Shown: piece after piece, positions 37,278 through 46,664 of the stretch
Numbering within the stretch: position 1 is the stretch's first letter
Layout: each line of letters begins with the position of its first letter
Notes under the pieces: generated by a model
What the model was told of the DNA's origin: nothing
What the model saw: the letters and a program-made list of their open reading frames with translations, nothing else
Database searches by the model: none
Origin: AP-15 sp963787425
Lineage (GTDB): Bacteria > Pseudomonadota > Alphaproteobacteria > ATCC43930 > CGMCC-115725
Direction: 5' to 3'
DNA: 64,000 bases
NCBI GenBank assembly: GCA_963787425.1
Contig: CAWBCV010000001.1
Coordinates: 1,302,001-1,366,000 of the forward strand
Position numbers and translations under genes: made by a program

Positions 37278-38228
37278 ATGCCAATGAAGCCCTACGTGAT
37301 CGCGCTCGAAGAACATTACCAGGACCCTGAAGTAAAGCAGCTCGGCGCTGGTCCTGGCGCTTGGTCGAGAAATCCTTGAGAGGCTCGACGACCTTGGTGC
37401 ATTGCGCATCCGCGAGATGGATGAGGCCGGCATCGATCTGCAGGTCCTATCGCATTCGATCCCCGGGCTGCAGGCGGTCGATGGCGAAGCCGGGCCGCCC
37501 TTGGCGGGCCGCACCAATGACCGGCTGTATGAGGCGGTCCAGCGCCATCCGGATCGCTTTTCTGCCTTGCTGTGGTGCCGACCGCCAACCCGCGGGCTGC
37601 GGCCGACGAACTGGAGCGTGCCATCACCCGGCTCGGCTTCAAGGGCGCCATGGTCAACGGCATGACGAATGGCGCCTTTCACGACGACAAGCGTTTCTGG
37701 CCGATCTGGGAGCGGGCGGCCAAACTAGACGTGCCGATTTATATCCATCCCGCCTTGCCGCACCCTGCGGTCATCGAGGCCTATTACAAAGACTACGTGC
37801 AATCGCATCCCGGCATCCTGCGTGCGGCCTGGGGCTTCACGGTTGAGACCGCCACCCAGGGGCTGCGCTTCGTCCTGAGCGGCGTATTTGATGCCCACCC
37901 CAACCTGAAGATCATCCTCGGCCATATGGGAGAGGGGCTACCGTTCCTGCTGTGGCGCATCAGTCACGGGCTGCGCGCGAGGATGAAGGAGAAGACGTTC
38001 CGCGATATTTTCTGCGAGCATTTCTGGATCACGACGAGCGGCTTCTTTTCGGATACCGCGCTCATGTGCAGCATGATGGAGATGGGTATCGATCGCATCC
38101 TGTTCTCGGTCGATTACCCGTTCGCCGAAAACCTGCCTGGCACCGAATGGCTGAAAACGTTGCCGCTCGGCCCCGAAGACACCGAGAAGCTGCTGAACGG
38201 CAATGCCCGTCGCCTACTCAAGCTTTGA
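37278..38228 (+). pseudogene. ACMSD/gamma-resorcylate-decarboxylase-like amidohydrolase, two frameshifts
   Basis: From the ATG at 37278: MPMKPYVIALEEHYQDPEVK with the E-E-H metal motif of non-oxidative aromatic decarboxylases. The frame breaks near 37350 and resumes as EILERLDDLGALRIREMDEA, GIDLQVLSHSIPGLQAVDGE; it breaks again near 37575 and continues as VPTANPRAAADELERAI to the stop. Metal ligands lie in PIYIHPALPHP, IILGHMGEGLPF and RILFSVDYPF. All pieces together equal the normal ~320 residues, so these are recent indels or sequence errors. It belongs to the preceding oxidoreductase run. Confidence 0.82.
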
Positions 38229-38284
38229 GGGTGATGGAAGCCTGCAGGAGCTGAGACCGCCGCGCCAGGGCTAAGGGATTGAGG

Positions 38285-38686
38285 ATGGTTTCCAGCGACA
38301 GCTTTGCCGAGTTCCTGCGCGAGCTGCTCGCTCCGCTCGGCCGCGTCACGATGCGGCGTATGTTCGGCAAGACTGGCGTCTTCTGCGACGGAGTGATGTT
38401 GGGAATGGTGACCGACAACACGCTCTACTTCCGGGTTGATGACCAGAACCGGGCGGCCTTCAAGGAAGCCGAATCCTTTCCGCCCCTCAATTACGAGAAG
38501 AAGGGCTGCACCGTAGACCTTTCCTTTTGGCGCGCCCCGGAACGGCTGTTCGACGAACCCGATGAGCTTGTCACATGGGCGCGAGCGGCGCTGGCGGCGG
38601 TGCGTCGGGTCGCGGCGAGGAGAGAACGGACAGCGGGAAGACGAAACAAAGCCTCGCCCAAACCTGAGGGCGGAAACACAGGCTGA
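38285..38686 (+). CDS. TfoX/Sxy N-terminal domain protein
   Basis: 133 residues with the TfoX N-terminal domain: EFLRELLAPLGRVTMRRMFG then KTGVFCDGVMLGMVTDNTLY, FRVDDQNRAAF and YEKKGCTVDLSFWRAPERLF. The C-terminus is a basic tail. Stand-alone proteins of this kind are common in alphaproteobacteria; no competence role is shown. ATG at 38285 (an in-frame TTG lies two codons earlier). Confidence 0.85.
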   Translation: MVSSDSFAEFLRELLAPLGRVTMRRMFGKTGVFCDGVMLGMVTDNTLYFRVDDQNRAAFKEAESFPPLNYEKKGCTVDLSFWRAPERLFDEPDELVTWARAALAAVRRVAARRERTAGRRNKASPKPEGGNTG

Positions 38687-38863
38687 CTGGCGAAGGCGAT
38701 CGCGCTTAGAGGGGGGCTAACGCGTGGATCCGAAAGCAATGGGAAGTAAAGGCCTCGAACAGTAATATCGTTGCGTTCCATGACCTCGCCTGACCGATGA
38801 CCGAAACAAGGGCCGAGCATAGCATGCGGTTCTCGCACCGAGCAGCGTTCCGGGGAGATTTAA

Positions 38864-39343
38864 ATGCCAATGCGTTTCGAAGGCTCGTGTCGCTGCGGCG
38901 CCATCAGCTTCAGCGTCGACAGCCACACGCCGTACCCGTATCAGCGCTGCTATTGCTCGATCTGCCGGAAGAGCGCGGGTGGCGGCGGATACGCGATCAA
39001 TATAATGGGCCTAGCCGACACTCTCAAAGTGAAAGGCAAAAGCGCGCTCGCGGTATGGAATGCACCGATCGACGGCCATAAAGGCTCGGCCGACCGGCAT
39101 TACTGCAAGCGCTGCGGCACGCCGCTCTGGGTCACCGATGAGCAATGGCCTGAGCTGGTGCACCCATTTGCCTCGGTGATCGATACGGAGCTGCCCAAGG
39201 CGCCTTCGAGCGTGCATCTGCTGCTGCGCGACAAAGCGAGCTGGGTCGAACCGCAGATCGGCCCCAATGACGACTGCTTCGAGGGCTATCCCAAATTGTC
39301 GATCGAGGACTGGCACAAAAAACACGGGCTGTGGATCAAGTGA
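38864..39343 (+). CDS. GFA/CENP-V domain protein
   Basis: 159 residues of the glutathione-dependent formaldehyde-activating enzyme (Gfa) fold. Zinc ligands: GSCRCGAISF, RCYCSICRKSAGGGG and YCKRCGTPLWV. Length and spacing fit. Enzymatic role of most members is unproven. ATG at 38864. Confidence 0.87.
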   Translation: MPMRFEGSCRCGAISFSVDSHTPYPYQRCYCSICRKSAGGGGYAINIMGLADTLKVKGKSALAVWNAPIDGHKGSADRHYCKRCGTPLWVTDEQWPELVHPFASVIDTELPKAPSSVHLLLRDKASWVEPQIGPNDDCFEGYPKLSIEDWHKKHGLWIK

Positions 39344-39603
39344 TCTTCTCGATTCACTCTCAGCGGCTCCGGCAGGTGACCTTGCGCCCCCTACCTGCAG
39401 CTATGCCTCGCGATACCAGTCCTTGAAGTTCCAGAAGGTGCTGTCCCAGCCGCTCAATGTCGCCCTGCGCCTTTTAGAAATTGCCGACACCTGCGGGCGA
39501 CATACAACAGGAATGATCACGCCGGCTTCGACCACCATATCGTTCATGGTAATGAACAGCGCAGCTCACTTGAATACAGAGCAGCCACTCCCTTTCGAAG
39601 CTT

Positions 39604-39957
39604 CTACGGGTTCGGATACATGCGAGCCTTGATTGCCGCTAATTGTGCAATCACGGCTTCATCGACGATCTTCGTGAAACGGGCGCACCTTTTTCCCTTC
39701 CACTCGGCTGGTTCAAAAAACATGTGCAGCGGGCGTAAGTCGAAAAGTCCGCCATTCCGGTAAGCGTATGCCTCCTCATATAACGGTCGGTATACTTGCA
39801 TGAAGGCGTCTTCAGCCCGACAATCGCCCTCAGTGTGGTGGCCGACTCCGTAAATATAATATGCGTAGTTATTCAGCGGCCCGTCCGGATCATGTTTGAA
39901 GTGATAATAATACCCGGGCTCGGGTAGCTCGGCAGGCGGTGGTGTGTCGTATGCCAT
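39604..39957 (-). CDS. DUF1653-like protein
   Basis: 117 residues: PGYYYHFKHDPDGPLNNYAY, YIYGVGHHTEGDCR, FMQVYRPLYEEAYAYRNGGL and DLRPLHMFFEPAEWKGKRCA. The pattern G-x-Y-x-H-x-K...G-V-x-x-H-T-E...V-Y-R-x-L-Y...R-P-L-x-M-F is that of DUF1653, small proteins of unknown function. The ATG at 39957 follows GGAGGA; a GTG is one codon earlier. Confidence 0.75.
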   Translation of the reverse strand: MAYDTPPPAELPEPGYYYHFKHDPDGPLNNYAYYIYGVGHHTEGDCRAEDAFMQVYRPLYEEAYAYRNGGLFDLRPLHMFFEPAEWKGKRCARFTKIVDEAVIAQLAAIKARMYPNP

Positions 39958-40113
39958 CACGTGGTCCTCCCCGACTGCAGCTCAATACGGTAGAGATCGC
40001 ATCCCGGCGATGGTACCTTCCGACGCGACAAAGTCGAGACGCTGCCAACGCGTCCTGCTCGCAGTTTCGGCCACTCAGGGCTGGCCGGGCGGGTAATTGA
40101 AGAGGAGGTGACG

Positions 40114-40425
40114 ATGAACGATGTGGGCACCATACCACGGCACATGCTGGACGTCAGGGAGCTGAAGGCGGAGTCGTTCGCGCCCTACGGTCACGTCATC
40201 GCGCCGCTACGGACGGGCGGCCAGGATGTCGAGACCCGCTACGACCCCGAAGCCTCGGCGAGTGAGGCAAAGCTCGTCCTGGGCAATGGCGAGCCGCGGC
40301 TGTGGATCATGCATTTGCCGCATGTCGGGCTTGGCTTCACCCGGATCGCGCGCCACCGTCGGGTTACGCAGTGCCTGGGCTCGCTCGGCGGCAAAGAGTG
40401 GCTGATCGGCGTCGCGCCACCGGGC
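40114..40425 (+). pseudogene. Ureidoglycolate lyase-like protein, 3'-truncated
   Basis: The ATG at 40114 lies after GAGGAGGTG. DVRELKAESFAPYGHVIAPL, LWIMHLPHVGLGFTRIARHR and VTQCLGSLGGKEWLIGVAPP follow the N-terminal part of ureidoglycolate lyase (purine breakdown, ureidoglycolate to glyoxylate and urea). The C-terminal half, with the F-I-K-L-x-x-G-T-W-H motif, is absent: from about 40426 the sequence belongs to another gene on the opposite strand. The plus frame runs on by chance to 40578. Confidence 0.75.
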
Positions 40426-40586
40426 GATCGGCACCACCATCTGCGGATTGATCGCGCGGTACGCATCGTCGAACTGGTCGCCCTTTTCGAGGTGCACGAA
40501 ACTATCCTCCCGCGCGATGCACTTCAGGTTCAGGGCGATGCGCACGCGAAAACTTGCCTGCGACCGGTAATAGTGTAAAGCTTCAT
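40426..40586 (-). pseudogene. Maleylacetoacetate isomerase/zeta-GST, N-terminal remnant
   Basis: Minus strand from the ATG at 40586: MKL, then after a missing base HYYRSQASFRVRIALNLKCI, AREDSFVHLEKGDQFDDAYR and AINPQMVVPI. This is the thioredoxin-fold start of zeta-class GST with the S-S-x-x-x-R-V-R-I-A-L motif. The rest is lost at 40425, where it meets the truncated ureidoglycolate lyase tail to tail. Confidence 0.8.
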
Positions 40587-40879
40587 CCCTCTCCAGTCTC
40601 CTCGAACCCGAGCTCACCTTCTGCCGCAGATAGCGTGGGTTTGGCTCTAGGCTACTACATTGGCCTCGCGGTGAAGGTCGCCGCCGCGCATCAGCCGAGT
40701 TGCTATGTCGGCCGTCTGCAATAGCGCACGCTGGGTCGGAAAATGGGCAGCCAAATACGACTTGCCGCTTCGCGTCGCCGCACTCGCTGACGGCGACGGG
40801 CTCGGCATTAAGGCCGGCGCGGAAGCGCGACGCCACCCAGAATTTCGATTTCCGTCCGTACGCTACCCGCGACTGAACC
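40587..40879. other. Gap without a recognised gene
   Basis: Nothing supported. Confidence 0.4.
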
Positions 40880-41755
40880 TCAACGCAAAAAACGGCGTTC
40901 CAACTGGCGCATCCGGTCGTCACCCTGCAGGGTGAAAATCTCGGCGACAGAGGCAATGCTGCTCTCGACGCCGGCGATGGCGCCTTCGGCAAGAATACGA
41001 GCAAAAGTCGCTCGCATAGCGGCAACGGCCGAGCGGATCGCGTGGTTGGCGCAAATGATCAGCCCGACCTTTCTCAAAGCCGCCACATCGGCGAATGAGA
41101 GCTGCGGGTATGCGGTCGGCACCAATACCAATGGGACAGACCCGGACCAAGCATGGCAGAACTCGAGGATCTCGTCCGGTATCCTTTCCTTGCTGTGGAT
41201 CAGCACGGCGTCGGCACCTGCTTCGGCGTAAGCTGCACCTCGCCGCAGCGCTTCGTCTTGGCCGAACCCGGCGATCAGCGCCTCGGTCCGCGCGACCACC
41301 AGCGGACCACTGGAGAGCCGGGCGGCCTCGATCTTGCCTTGAAACTCCTCGACCGCTACCAAGATTTGCCGCCCGTCGGGGCGCAGACTGCTGTCCTTCG
41401 GGAAGGTCTTGTCCTCGATTACCACCGCGGCAACGCCGGCGGCCGCATAACGCGGCACCAAATAGGCGACGTTGACCGCATTACCGTAGCCGGTGTCGAG
41501 ATCGGCGATGACCGGCGCATCCTGCACCTCGCCGATCGCACGCATTAGTTCCAGATGCGTGTTGACCGACAGAATGTTGGCGTCGGGCACAGCGTAGGAG
41601 GCGGATAGTTCGAACCCGCTGCCCCAGATCGCGTCGAAGCCCGCTGCGGCGGCGAGCTTGGCCGCCAGCGGGTTATGCGCCGCCATCGCGATTGCCGGCC
41701 GTTCGGGGTCGAGCCGGGCCTTTAGGCGCGCGACGGTGGGGTTGTCCTGCATCAT
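40880..41755 (-). CDS. Isocitrate lyase/PEP mutase superfamily protein
   Basis: 291 residues from the ATG at 41755 (MMQDNPTVARLKARLDPERP); the longer frame upstream is not coding. FDAIWGSGFELSASYAVPDA, VIADLDTGYGNAVNVAYLVP and VVIEDKTFPKDSSLRPDGRQ match phosphoenolpyruvate mutase-like enzymes (E-D-K-x-F-P-K rather than K-R-C-G-H of lyases). A GEA-type VVARTEALIAGFGQDEALRR segment follows. It may be a P-C mutase, phosphonopyruvate hydrolase or a C-C lyase. AAGGAG lies 13 bp before the start. Confidence 0.85.
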   Translation of the reverse strand: MMQDNPTVARLKARLDPERPAIAMAAHNPLAAKLAAAAGFDAIWGSGFELSASYAVPDANILSVNTHLELMRAIGEVQDAPVIADLDTGYGNAVNVAYLVPRYAAAGVAAVVIEDKTFPKDSSLRPDGRQILVAVEEFQGKIEAARLSSGPLVVARTEALIAGFGQDEALRRGAAYAEAGADAVLIHSKERIPDEILEFCHAWSGSVPLVLVPTAYPQLSFADVAALRKVGLIICANHAIRSAVAAMRATFARILAEGAIAGVESSIASVAEIFTLQGDDRMRQLERRFLR

Positions 41756-41774
41756 TACTGTGCTCTCCTTAGAG

Positions 41775-41790
41775 CCCGGGGGCCCCCGGG
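41775..41790. promoter_or_regulatory. Perfect 16-bp palindrome before the PEP mutase-like gene
   Basis: CCCGGGGGCCCCCGGG, 20 bp upstream of the start codon and just beyond the ribosome site. Could be an operator or an RNA hairpin. Confidence 0.45.
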
Positions 41791-41829
41791 CGCCGGGCTT
41801 GTGGTGGGTACAAGCACTCGCTAGCGCGA

Positions 41830-42118
41830 GGTGGATGCAGAAGGAAGACTGTAATGGCCAATGCGCAAACCCGGGCGCGGCCACCGTGGTCCGCGAGGCC
41901 CGGCGCTAGCCGGTCCGGTGAACCTGCCAGCTCGGTATAGCTCAGCCCGCGATGGGCGACGGCGCGGTCGCCAGACGGGCTGCTGCTGGGTTCCGACGCC
42001 GGCTCCCAATATCCGCGTCACCTTCTCGCCGATCGCCGTCAGTCTCCTTCGATGTCAGCGAACTCCGCTCCGCGTTTGTACTCTCGGAATCGACTGCAGA
42101 AGTTTCCTTTTACGGTGC
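41830..42118. other. Gap without a recognised gene
   Basis: No supported gene. Confidence 0.4.
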
Positions 42119-42170
42119 GGTACCGAAGGTTCGAATTCGTCTCCCTCCAGGGAAGAGTCTTGTGCGAACT
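42119..42170 (+). repeat. tRNA-Ser-like 3' module, copy 5
   Basis: GGTACCGAAGGTTCGAATTC, GTCTCCCTCCAGGGAAGAGT, TTGTGCGAACT. Confidence 0.55.
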
Positions 42171-42935
42171 CGGTTCTGCCGGCGCGATGTTGCAAATTAT
42201 CGGAACGCCCGGGCTCACCTTCGGCTGTCCGGCAATCTTAACGGGCTACGCCAAGCGTGCCAGAAAGACTAGCGTCAACGTTAGATAGCCGAGGCCACGA
42301 GCCGGATGGCGACGCGGCCGTTCGATGCGCTTAAGGAAGCAAGCGGCGGCCAAACTCGGGCCTAGCTAGCGCGGCTGCCGCTGGCTGGCAGGCTTGTCGT
42401 TTGCGCACCCCTCCGGGTTTCCAACTGCGTCTGGGTCGCTGGAAGCTCGCGTTCTAACGCTTCCAGGCGTCCTCGGCGATGCCGGAGTTCGCGCCGCGCT
42501 GATCGCGCTCGGGTCTCGTATCTTCGCAACGCGACACGAGCTTGAAAGCCGTGCAAGCGCACGGCGACGGCGTCAGCGCCAACGAAGTTCCCGATTATCT
42601 CGCGCGCGAAATCCGGGATGGCTGTCGGCGCTGCAACACCAAGGGGTGCCGGCCGGCCCAAAAACGGTAATCAGCGCTGGTGCTTGCCGCCCCTCGGCGC
42701 ATCGGGGCGGATGTCATTGCGACCGGAGCGCTATGGCGCTCGATCGCCCACCGGTTTCGTCGATAGCTGAGGCGAAAGTAGCCGGTTTGTGTGGGAAGAG
42801 GTCGTGAGACGGGCCAACGCTGGAACGGGGCAGAACAACCCGCCCCTTCCGCTATGCGCCGATTTACGGCGGTAGGCTCTTCCGAGGAAGCCGCGAGGAG
42901 AGGGTCACTAATTACAACACGGTCAGGATGCGCTT
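42171..42935. other. Gap of about 760 bp without a recognised gene
   Basis: A short piece after the tRNA-like module reads MLQIIGTPGLTFGCPAILTG, unrecognised. No gene is supported in the rest. Confidence 0.45.
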
Positions 42936-43211
42936 CTACTTCGGTTTGATTGCCGGGTTGCCGCCCGGCGTGCCGGGGGGCGGGACCACCGGCATGGGGT
43001 CACCGGAAGGGGGCGGCGCCTGTTTCATTTGCGGATCGAGCCCGACCGGGGGCGTAATGACCCCGCCCGAGCGGCTCAGCTCGGAGCTGCTGGATCCACT
43101 CGCCGGCGGCACGGCCGGCGCGCTCGGCTGCTTGGCTCCTTTCTCTTCGGCCGCCACGGCAACGGTGACGAAGCTAAAGAATGCCATTGCGAGAAACCAT
43201 ATCCTGCCCAT
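42936..43211 (-). CDS. Exported proline-rich small protein
   Basis: 91 residues from the ATG at 43211. Signal peptide MGRIWFLAMAFFSFVTVAVA-AEE; the mature part is Pro/Ser-rich and ends SGGVITPPVGLDPQMKQAPP then VVPPPGTPGGNPAIKPK. The V-I-x-P-P...D-P...P-V-x-P-P-G-T-P-G-G-N pattern is that of small periplasmic proteins common in Bradyrhizobium-type genomes, often near metal-resistance genes; role unknown. Confidence 0.75.
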   Translation of the reverse strand: MGRIWFLAMAFFSFVTVAVAAEEKGAKQPSAPAVPPASGSSSSELSRSGGVITPPVGLDPQMKQAPPPSGDPMPVVPPPGTPGGNPAIKPK

Positions 43212-43307
43212 TGTGGCCTCCAAGCAGTGTCCTCACCCGAGGCAAACACTACAAATGCGCCGCCAATCCACGGAGTGGACGACGGAGACCAGGACGGCCA
43301 TGCCTTT

Positions 43308-43370
43308 CTCCCTGACGCTCCCCGCAGGGGGGAGGGTCAGGGAGGGGCGGGGCTCGGGACCTATGCTGGA
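43308..43370. repeat. G/C-rich palindromic REP-like sequence
   Basis: CCCTGACGCTCCCCGCAGGG followed by GGGAGGGTCAGGGAGGGGCG forms a stable hairpin. A different family from the 2323 element, but of similar kind. Confidence 0.5.
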
Positions 43371-43446
43371 TGCGGAAAAAGCGGTGCCGCCGCTTCGGTC
43401 CGTCGGCGAGCATCTCGCCGAAGGCGGCGCGCGCGCCGGTCCGCTG

Positions 43447-44880
43447 ATTGATACCGCGGTGAAGTTCGCGACCCGGCCGACGTGGCGCAGCGGCTCCAGG
43501 GATCAGTCCGACCGTTTTCCCCCCACCGGCCGCGCCGCCATATATGCACTTCCGGCGCACGACGCCACAGATCACCAACCCCGGCGAGTTGTGGGATGAG
43601 AGCCAAAACTTCTATCCGCGGCTCGGCGGCACCCCGCACCCTCGGAGCGCGCGAGTGGCGCTGGCCACGCGCCGGCAAGATCAAGTTTTCGCACCTGCAG
43701 TTCGAAACCACCGTCTACGACTGGCAGGGCGCTCAGATCGCGTTGATCTGTTTCGACGAACTGACGCATTTCACGGCCCATCAGTTCTTCTACATGGTCA
43801 GCCGCAACCGCTCGACCTGCGGCGTCAAGCCTTACATCCGCGCGACCTGCAACCCGGACGCGGACAGTTGGGTTGCCGACTTCCTGGCGTGGTGGATCGA
43901 CCGGGAGACCGGGCTTCCGATCCCGAGCGCGCCGGCGTTGTACGCTACTTCATCCGCGTCGCGGAAAAGCTCGTATGGGCCGATAAACCCGAAGAGTTGA
44001 TGCAAGACCTGCCGCCGCCGGGGGATCTGCCGCCGGGCATCGAGCTTCCGCGGGCGATCAGCGTCACCTTCATTCCGGCGAAAGTGTTCGACAACCCCGC
44101 GCTGCTGCAGGTCAATCCGGAATACCTCGCCTGGCTCCTGTCTTTGCCGCTGCTCGAGCGCGAGCGGCTGCTGAGTGGCAACTGAAAATCCGGCCGGCCG
44201 CCGGGCTCTATTTCAAGCGGGAGTGGTGTGCCGTCGTCGACGAGGTCCCGGCCGACCTCGACGTTGTCCGCTATTGGGATCTCGCCGCTACCGAAAAGAC
44301 CGAGTTCCACGACCCCGATTGGACGGTCGGCATCAAGCTCGGCCGCGATAAGAACGGCGGCTACTGGCTCCTGGATATGGTGCGCAGGCGGGCCAACCCG
44401 GGCGACATCGACAGATTGCTGCTCAATACCGCCAGGCAGGACAGTAACCGGGTCCGCGTCGGGTTCGGCAAGGATCCGGGGCAGGCCGGCAAGAGCCAAG
44501 CGCTCCACCTGGTGCGCGCGCTCAGCGGCTTCACCGTAGTTGCGGCCCCAGAGAGTGGCGATAAGCTCACGAGGTTCGGGCCGTTCAGCTCGCAGTGCCG
44601 CGCCGGCAACGTGAAGATCCGGCGGGGATCGTGGAACGAAGAGCTGTTCCGCGTCCTCGAAGGCTTCCCCGAACTTGCCCATGACGACGAGGTCGATGCC
44701 TGCAGCGGAGCGTTGGAAATGCTCAATCCCCAGATGAAGGGCTCGGGCATCTATGAATTCTATCGGCAAAAGGCCGAGGCGCTCCGTGCCGAGAAGGAGC
44801 GAGGCGAGGCGACGCCCAGCAAAACCAATTGGGCCCCTGGCTCGATGGAATGGCAAGCCGAGCAGGACAAATCGAGCTGA
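43447..44880 (+). pseudogene. terL: Second phage terminase large subunit, frameshifted, with an inverted N-terminal segment
   Basis: Plus-strand pieces in order: FRRTTPQITNPGELWDESQN; GKIKFSHLQFETTVYDWQGA with Walker B IALICFDELTHFTAHQFFY; YFIRVAEKLVWADKPEELMQ; FDNPALLQVNPEYLAWLLSL; and after 44185 LDVVRYWDLAATEKTEFHDP and AHDDEVDACSGALEMLN (nuclease Asp residues), stop at 44880. Frames change near 43635, 43938 and 44188. The Walker A part, YGGAAGGGKTVGL with EPLRHVGRVANFTAV, is on the minus strand at about 43447-43545, directly abutting the plus-strand FRRTTPQI that should follow it. So about 100 bp are inverted. This terminase is of a different family from the one at 11122. Confidence 0.8.
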
Positions 44881-44881
44881 G

Positions 44882-45000
44882 GAACGGCTTCCGAAAGGCA
44901 AGCATGACGATTAGTCGCCAGGCACGCCGCAGTTCCTGTGTCGGCTGACCCGATTCGACCGCACAGTTCCTGGACTGGTACAAAAAGGCTCTTTCCGGGC
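44882..45000 (+). pseudogene. Third terminase remnant
   Basis: LPKGKHDD-stop, then in another frame DSTAQFLDWYKKALSG. Both match FPKGKHDDQVDSTAQFLDWF of the terminase at 11122-12755. It follows the stop of the second terminase by a few bases, so two different terminase genes were joined here. Confidence 0.55.
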
Positions 45001-45033
45001 GCCCGCATACTACGGCCGGCGAGCAGTTCGTAG

Positions 45034-45323
45034 GTGCCCGGTTCGCCGTTCGACTTCAAGCGCCAGGACTCGCTGGATCTGCACATCGCGCTCGGGTCGA
45101 GCCCGAGACCTTCGACGCCATGCTGGATAAGTCCAAGGCCGAGGGTCGAGAGGTGCGCGGGCCGGTCGACCACCGCTTTGTCCGGTCGATCTATTTCCGC
45201 GATCCCAACGGCTATGTCATCGAATTGACCGCCAGCACCGGTAAGCACGGCGAGATCATGGCTCCGGCGATCTCGAAGCCGCACGAGGCGCTGGCGCACT
45301 GGCAGGCGACGAAGAGCCTTTGA
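45034..45323 (+). pseudogene. VOC-family protein, truncated and frameshifted
   Basis: PGSPFDFKRQDSLDLHIAL, then in another frame ETFDAMLDKSKAEGREVRGP, VDHRFVRSIYFRDPNGYVIE and LTASTG. This is the C-terminal beta-alpha-beta module of a glyoxalase/bleomycin-resistance fold protein, with D-P-N-G-x-x-I-E. The N-terminal half is missing. Unrelated in sequence to the VOC pair at 6173/47492. Confidence 0.7.
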
Positions 45324-45454
45324 CCGCGCCGCTCCGGATCGCGGTGATCGGCGGCGGCATTGGCGGCCTCGCTGCCGCGGTGTCATTGCTCCGCGTCGAA
45401 TTCGATGTCGATGTCTACGAGAAGGCACCGCAACTGAATGAGGTCAGCGGCGAC
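45320..45454 (+). pseudogene. FAD-dependent monooxygenase, N-terminal stub cut by IS3
   Basis: TTG start overlapping the VOC stop. LRIAVIGGGIGGLAAAVSLL then EFDVDVYEKAPQLNEV is the FAD-binding start of salicylate hydroxylase-like monooxygenases (G-x-G-x-x-G, then an acidic residue at the end of strand 2). The IS3 element starts at 45455 and the remainder of the gene is not in the window. Confidence 0.75.
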
Positions 45455-45522
45455 TGCGGCGGCTCCGGATTTCTGGACGGCGGGATAAGCTAAAGGGTGA
45501 CCGGTCCAAAGGGGCGAGAGAC

Positions 45523-45834
45523 GTGGGCATAAAGAGGAAGCAGCACAGCGCGGAGTTCAAGGCGCGAGTGGCGATGGCGGCGCTTTCAGGGGAGAAGACC
45601 CTGGCGGAGCTGTCGGCGGAGTTTGGGGTTCATCCGACGATGATTAGCAACTGGAAGCAGGAGCTGGTGAAGCGTGCGGGGGAGCTGTTTGGGCGTGGCA
45701 GCAAGGCGCCGGCGGCCGCGGATGCGCAGAAGGTGATCGACGATCTGCACCGGAAGATCGGCCAGCTACAGGTCGAGTGCGATTTTCTTGCCGGGCAGCC
45801 CGCCATCTCCCGATTGCTGCGAGGCGGGCGATGA
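45523..45834 (+). CDS. IS3 family transposase, orfA
   Basis: 103 residues, identical to the left-copy orfA (KTLAELSAEFGVHPTMISNW helix-turn-helix). GTG start at 45523. Confidence 0.9.
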   Translation: MGIKRKQHSAEFKARVAMAALSGEKTLAELSAEFGVHPTMISNWKQELVKRAGELFGRGSKAPAAADAQKVIDDLHRKIGQLQVECDFLAGQPAISRLLRGGR

Positions 45835-46664
45835 TCGCGCCGGAAGCGGGGCTGTCCGTAAGCCGGCAATGCGCCCTGCTCGGGGTTGCGCGCAGCAGCT
45901 TTTATTACCGGCCTCGGCCGGAATCTGCCGAGGAACTCGAGGTTCTGAAGCGGCTCGACCGGATTTTCACCGACCATCCGGTCTACGGCAGCCGGCGGCT
46001 GCAAGTGGCGCTCTGGCGAGAGGGGATCTCGGTTGGCCGCCGACGGATCCGGCGGCTGATGCAGAAGCTCGGGTTCTGGGCAGTCCGCCCGAAGCGGAAC
46101 ACCAGCCGGCGGCATCCCGGGCACAAGGTCTACCCGTACCTTCTGCGTGGTAAAACGATCGACCAGCCGAACCAAGTGTGGGCAGCTGACATAACCTACA
46201 TCGGGATGCGGCAAGGGTTTTTGTACCTGGTCGCGATCATTGACTGGGCAACCCGGCGGGTGCTGTCATGGCGGCTGTCGAACACGCTGACGGCGGAGTT
46301 CTGTGTCGCGGCGCGGAGCGAGGCCCTCGCCCGGTTCGGCAAGCCCGGCATCTTCAATACCGATCAAGGCGCGCAATTCACCAGCGAGGAGTTCACCAAG
46401 GTACTGCGGGATCACGGGATCGCGATCAGCATGGACGGACGCGGGCGCTGCCATGACAACATCTTCGTCGAGCGCTTGTGGTGGACCGTGAAGCACGAAT
46501 GGGTCTACCTGCGCCCAGCAGCCGACGGCATCGAACAGAAGCGCAGCCTTGGCGAGTTCTTCGACTGGTATAATCTGCGGCGTCCGCATCAGGCGCTCGG
46601 CTGGCGAACTCCGGACGAGGCTTACCTCGGCCAATCGACGGCTGCGCCGGCACTGGCCGCCTGA
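45777..46664 (+). CDS. IS3 family transposase, orfB
   Basis: 295 residues with DDE residues in WAADITYIGM, FNTDQGAQFTSEEF and NIFVERLWW. It overlaps orfA by 58 bp. One residue differs from the left copy (Ser for Phe in YYRPRPESAEE). Confidence 0.92.
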   Translation: MRFSCRAARHLPIAARRAMIAPEAGLSVSRQCALLGVARSSFYYRPRPESAEELEVLKRLDRIFTDHPVYGSRRLQVALWREGISVGRRRIRRLMQKLGFWAVRPKRNTSRRHPGHKVYPYLLRGKTIDQPNQVWAADITYIGMRQGFLYLVAIIDWATRRVLSWRLSNTLTAEFCVAARSEALARFGKPGIFNTDQGAQFTSEEFTKVLRDHGIAISMDGRGRCHDNIFVERLWWTVKHEWVYLRPAADGIEQKRSLGEFFDWYNLRRPHQALGWRTPDEAYLGQSTAAPALAA

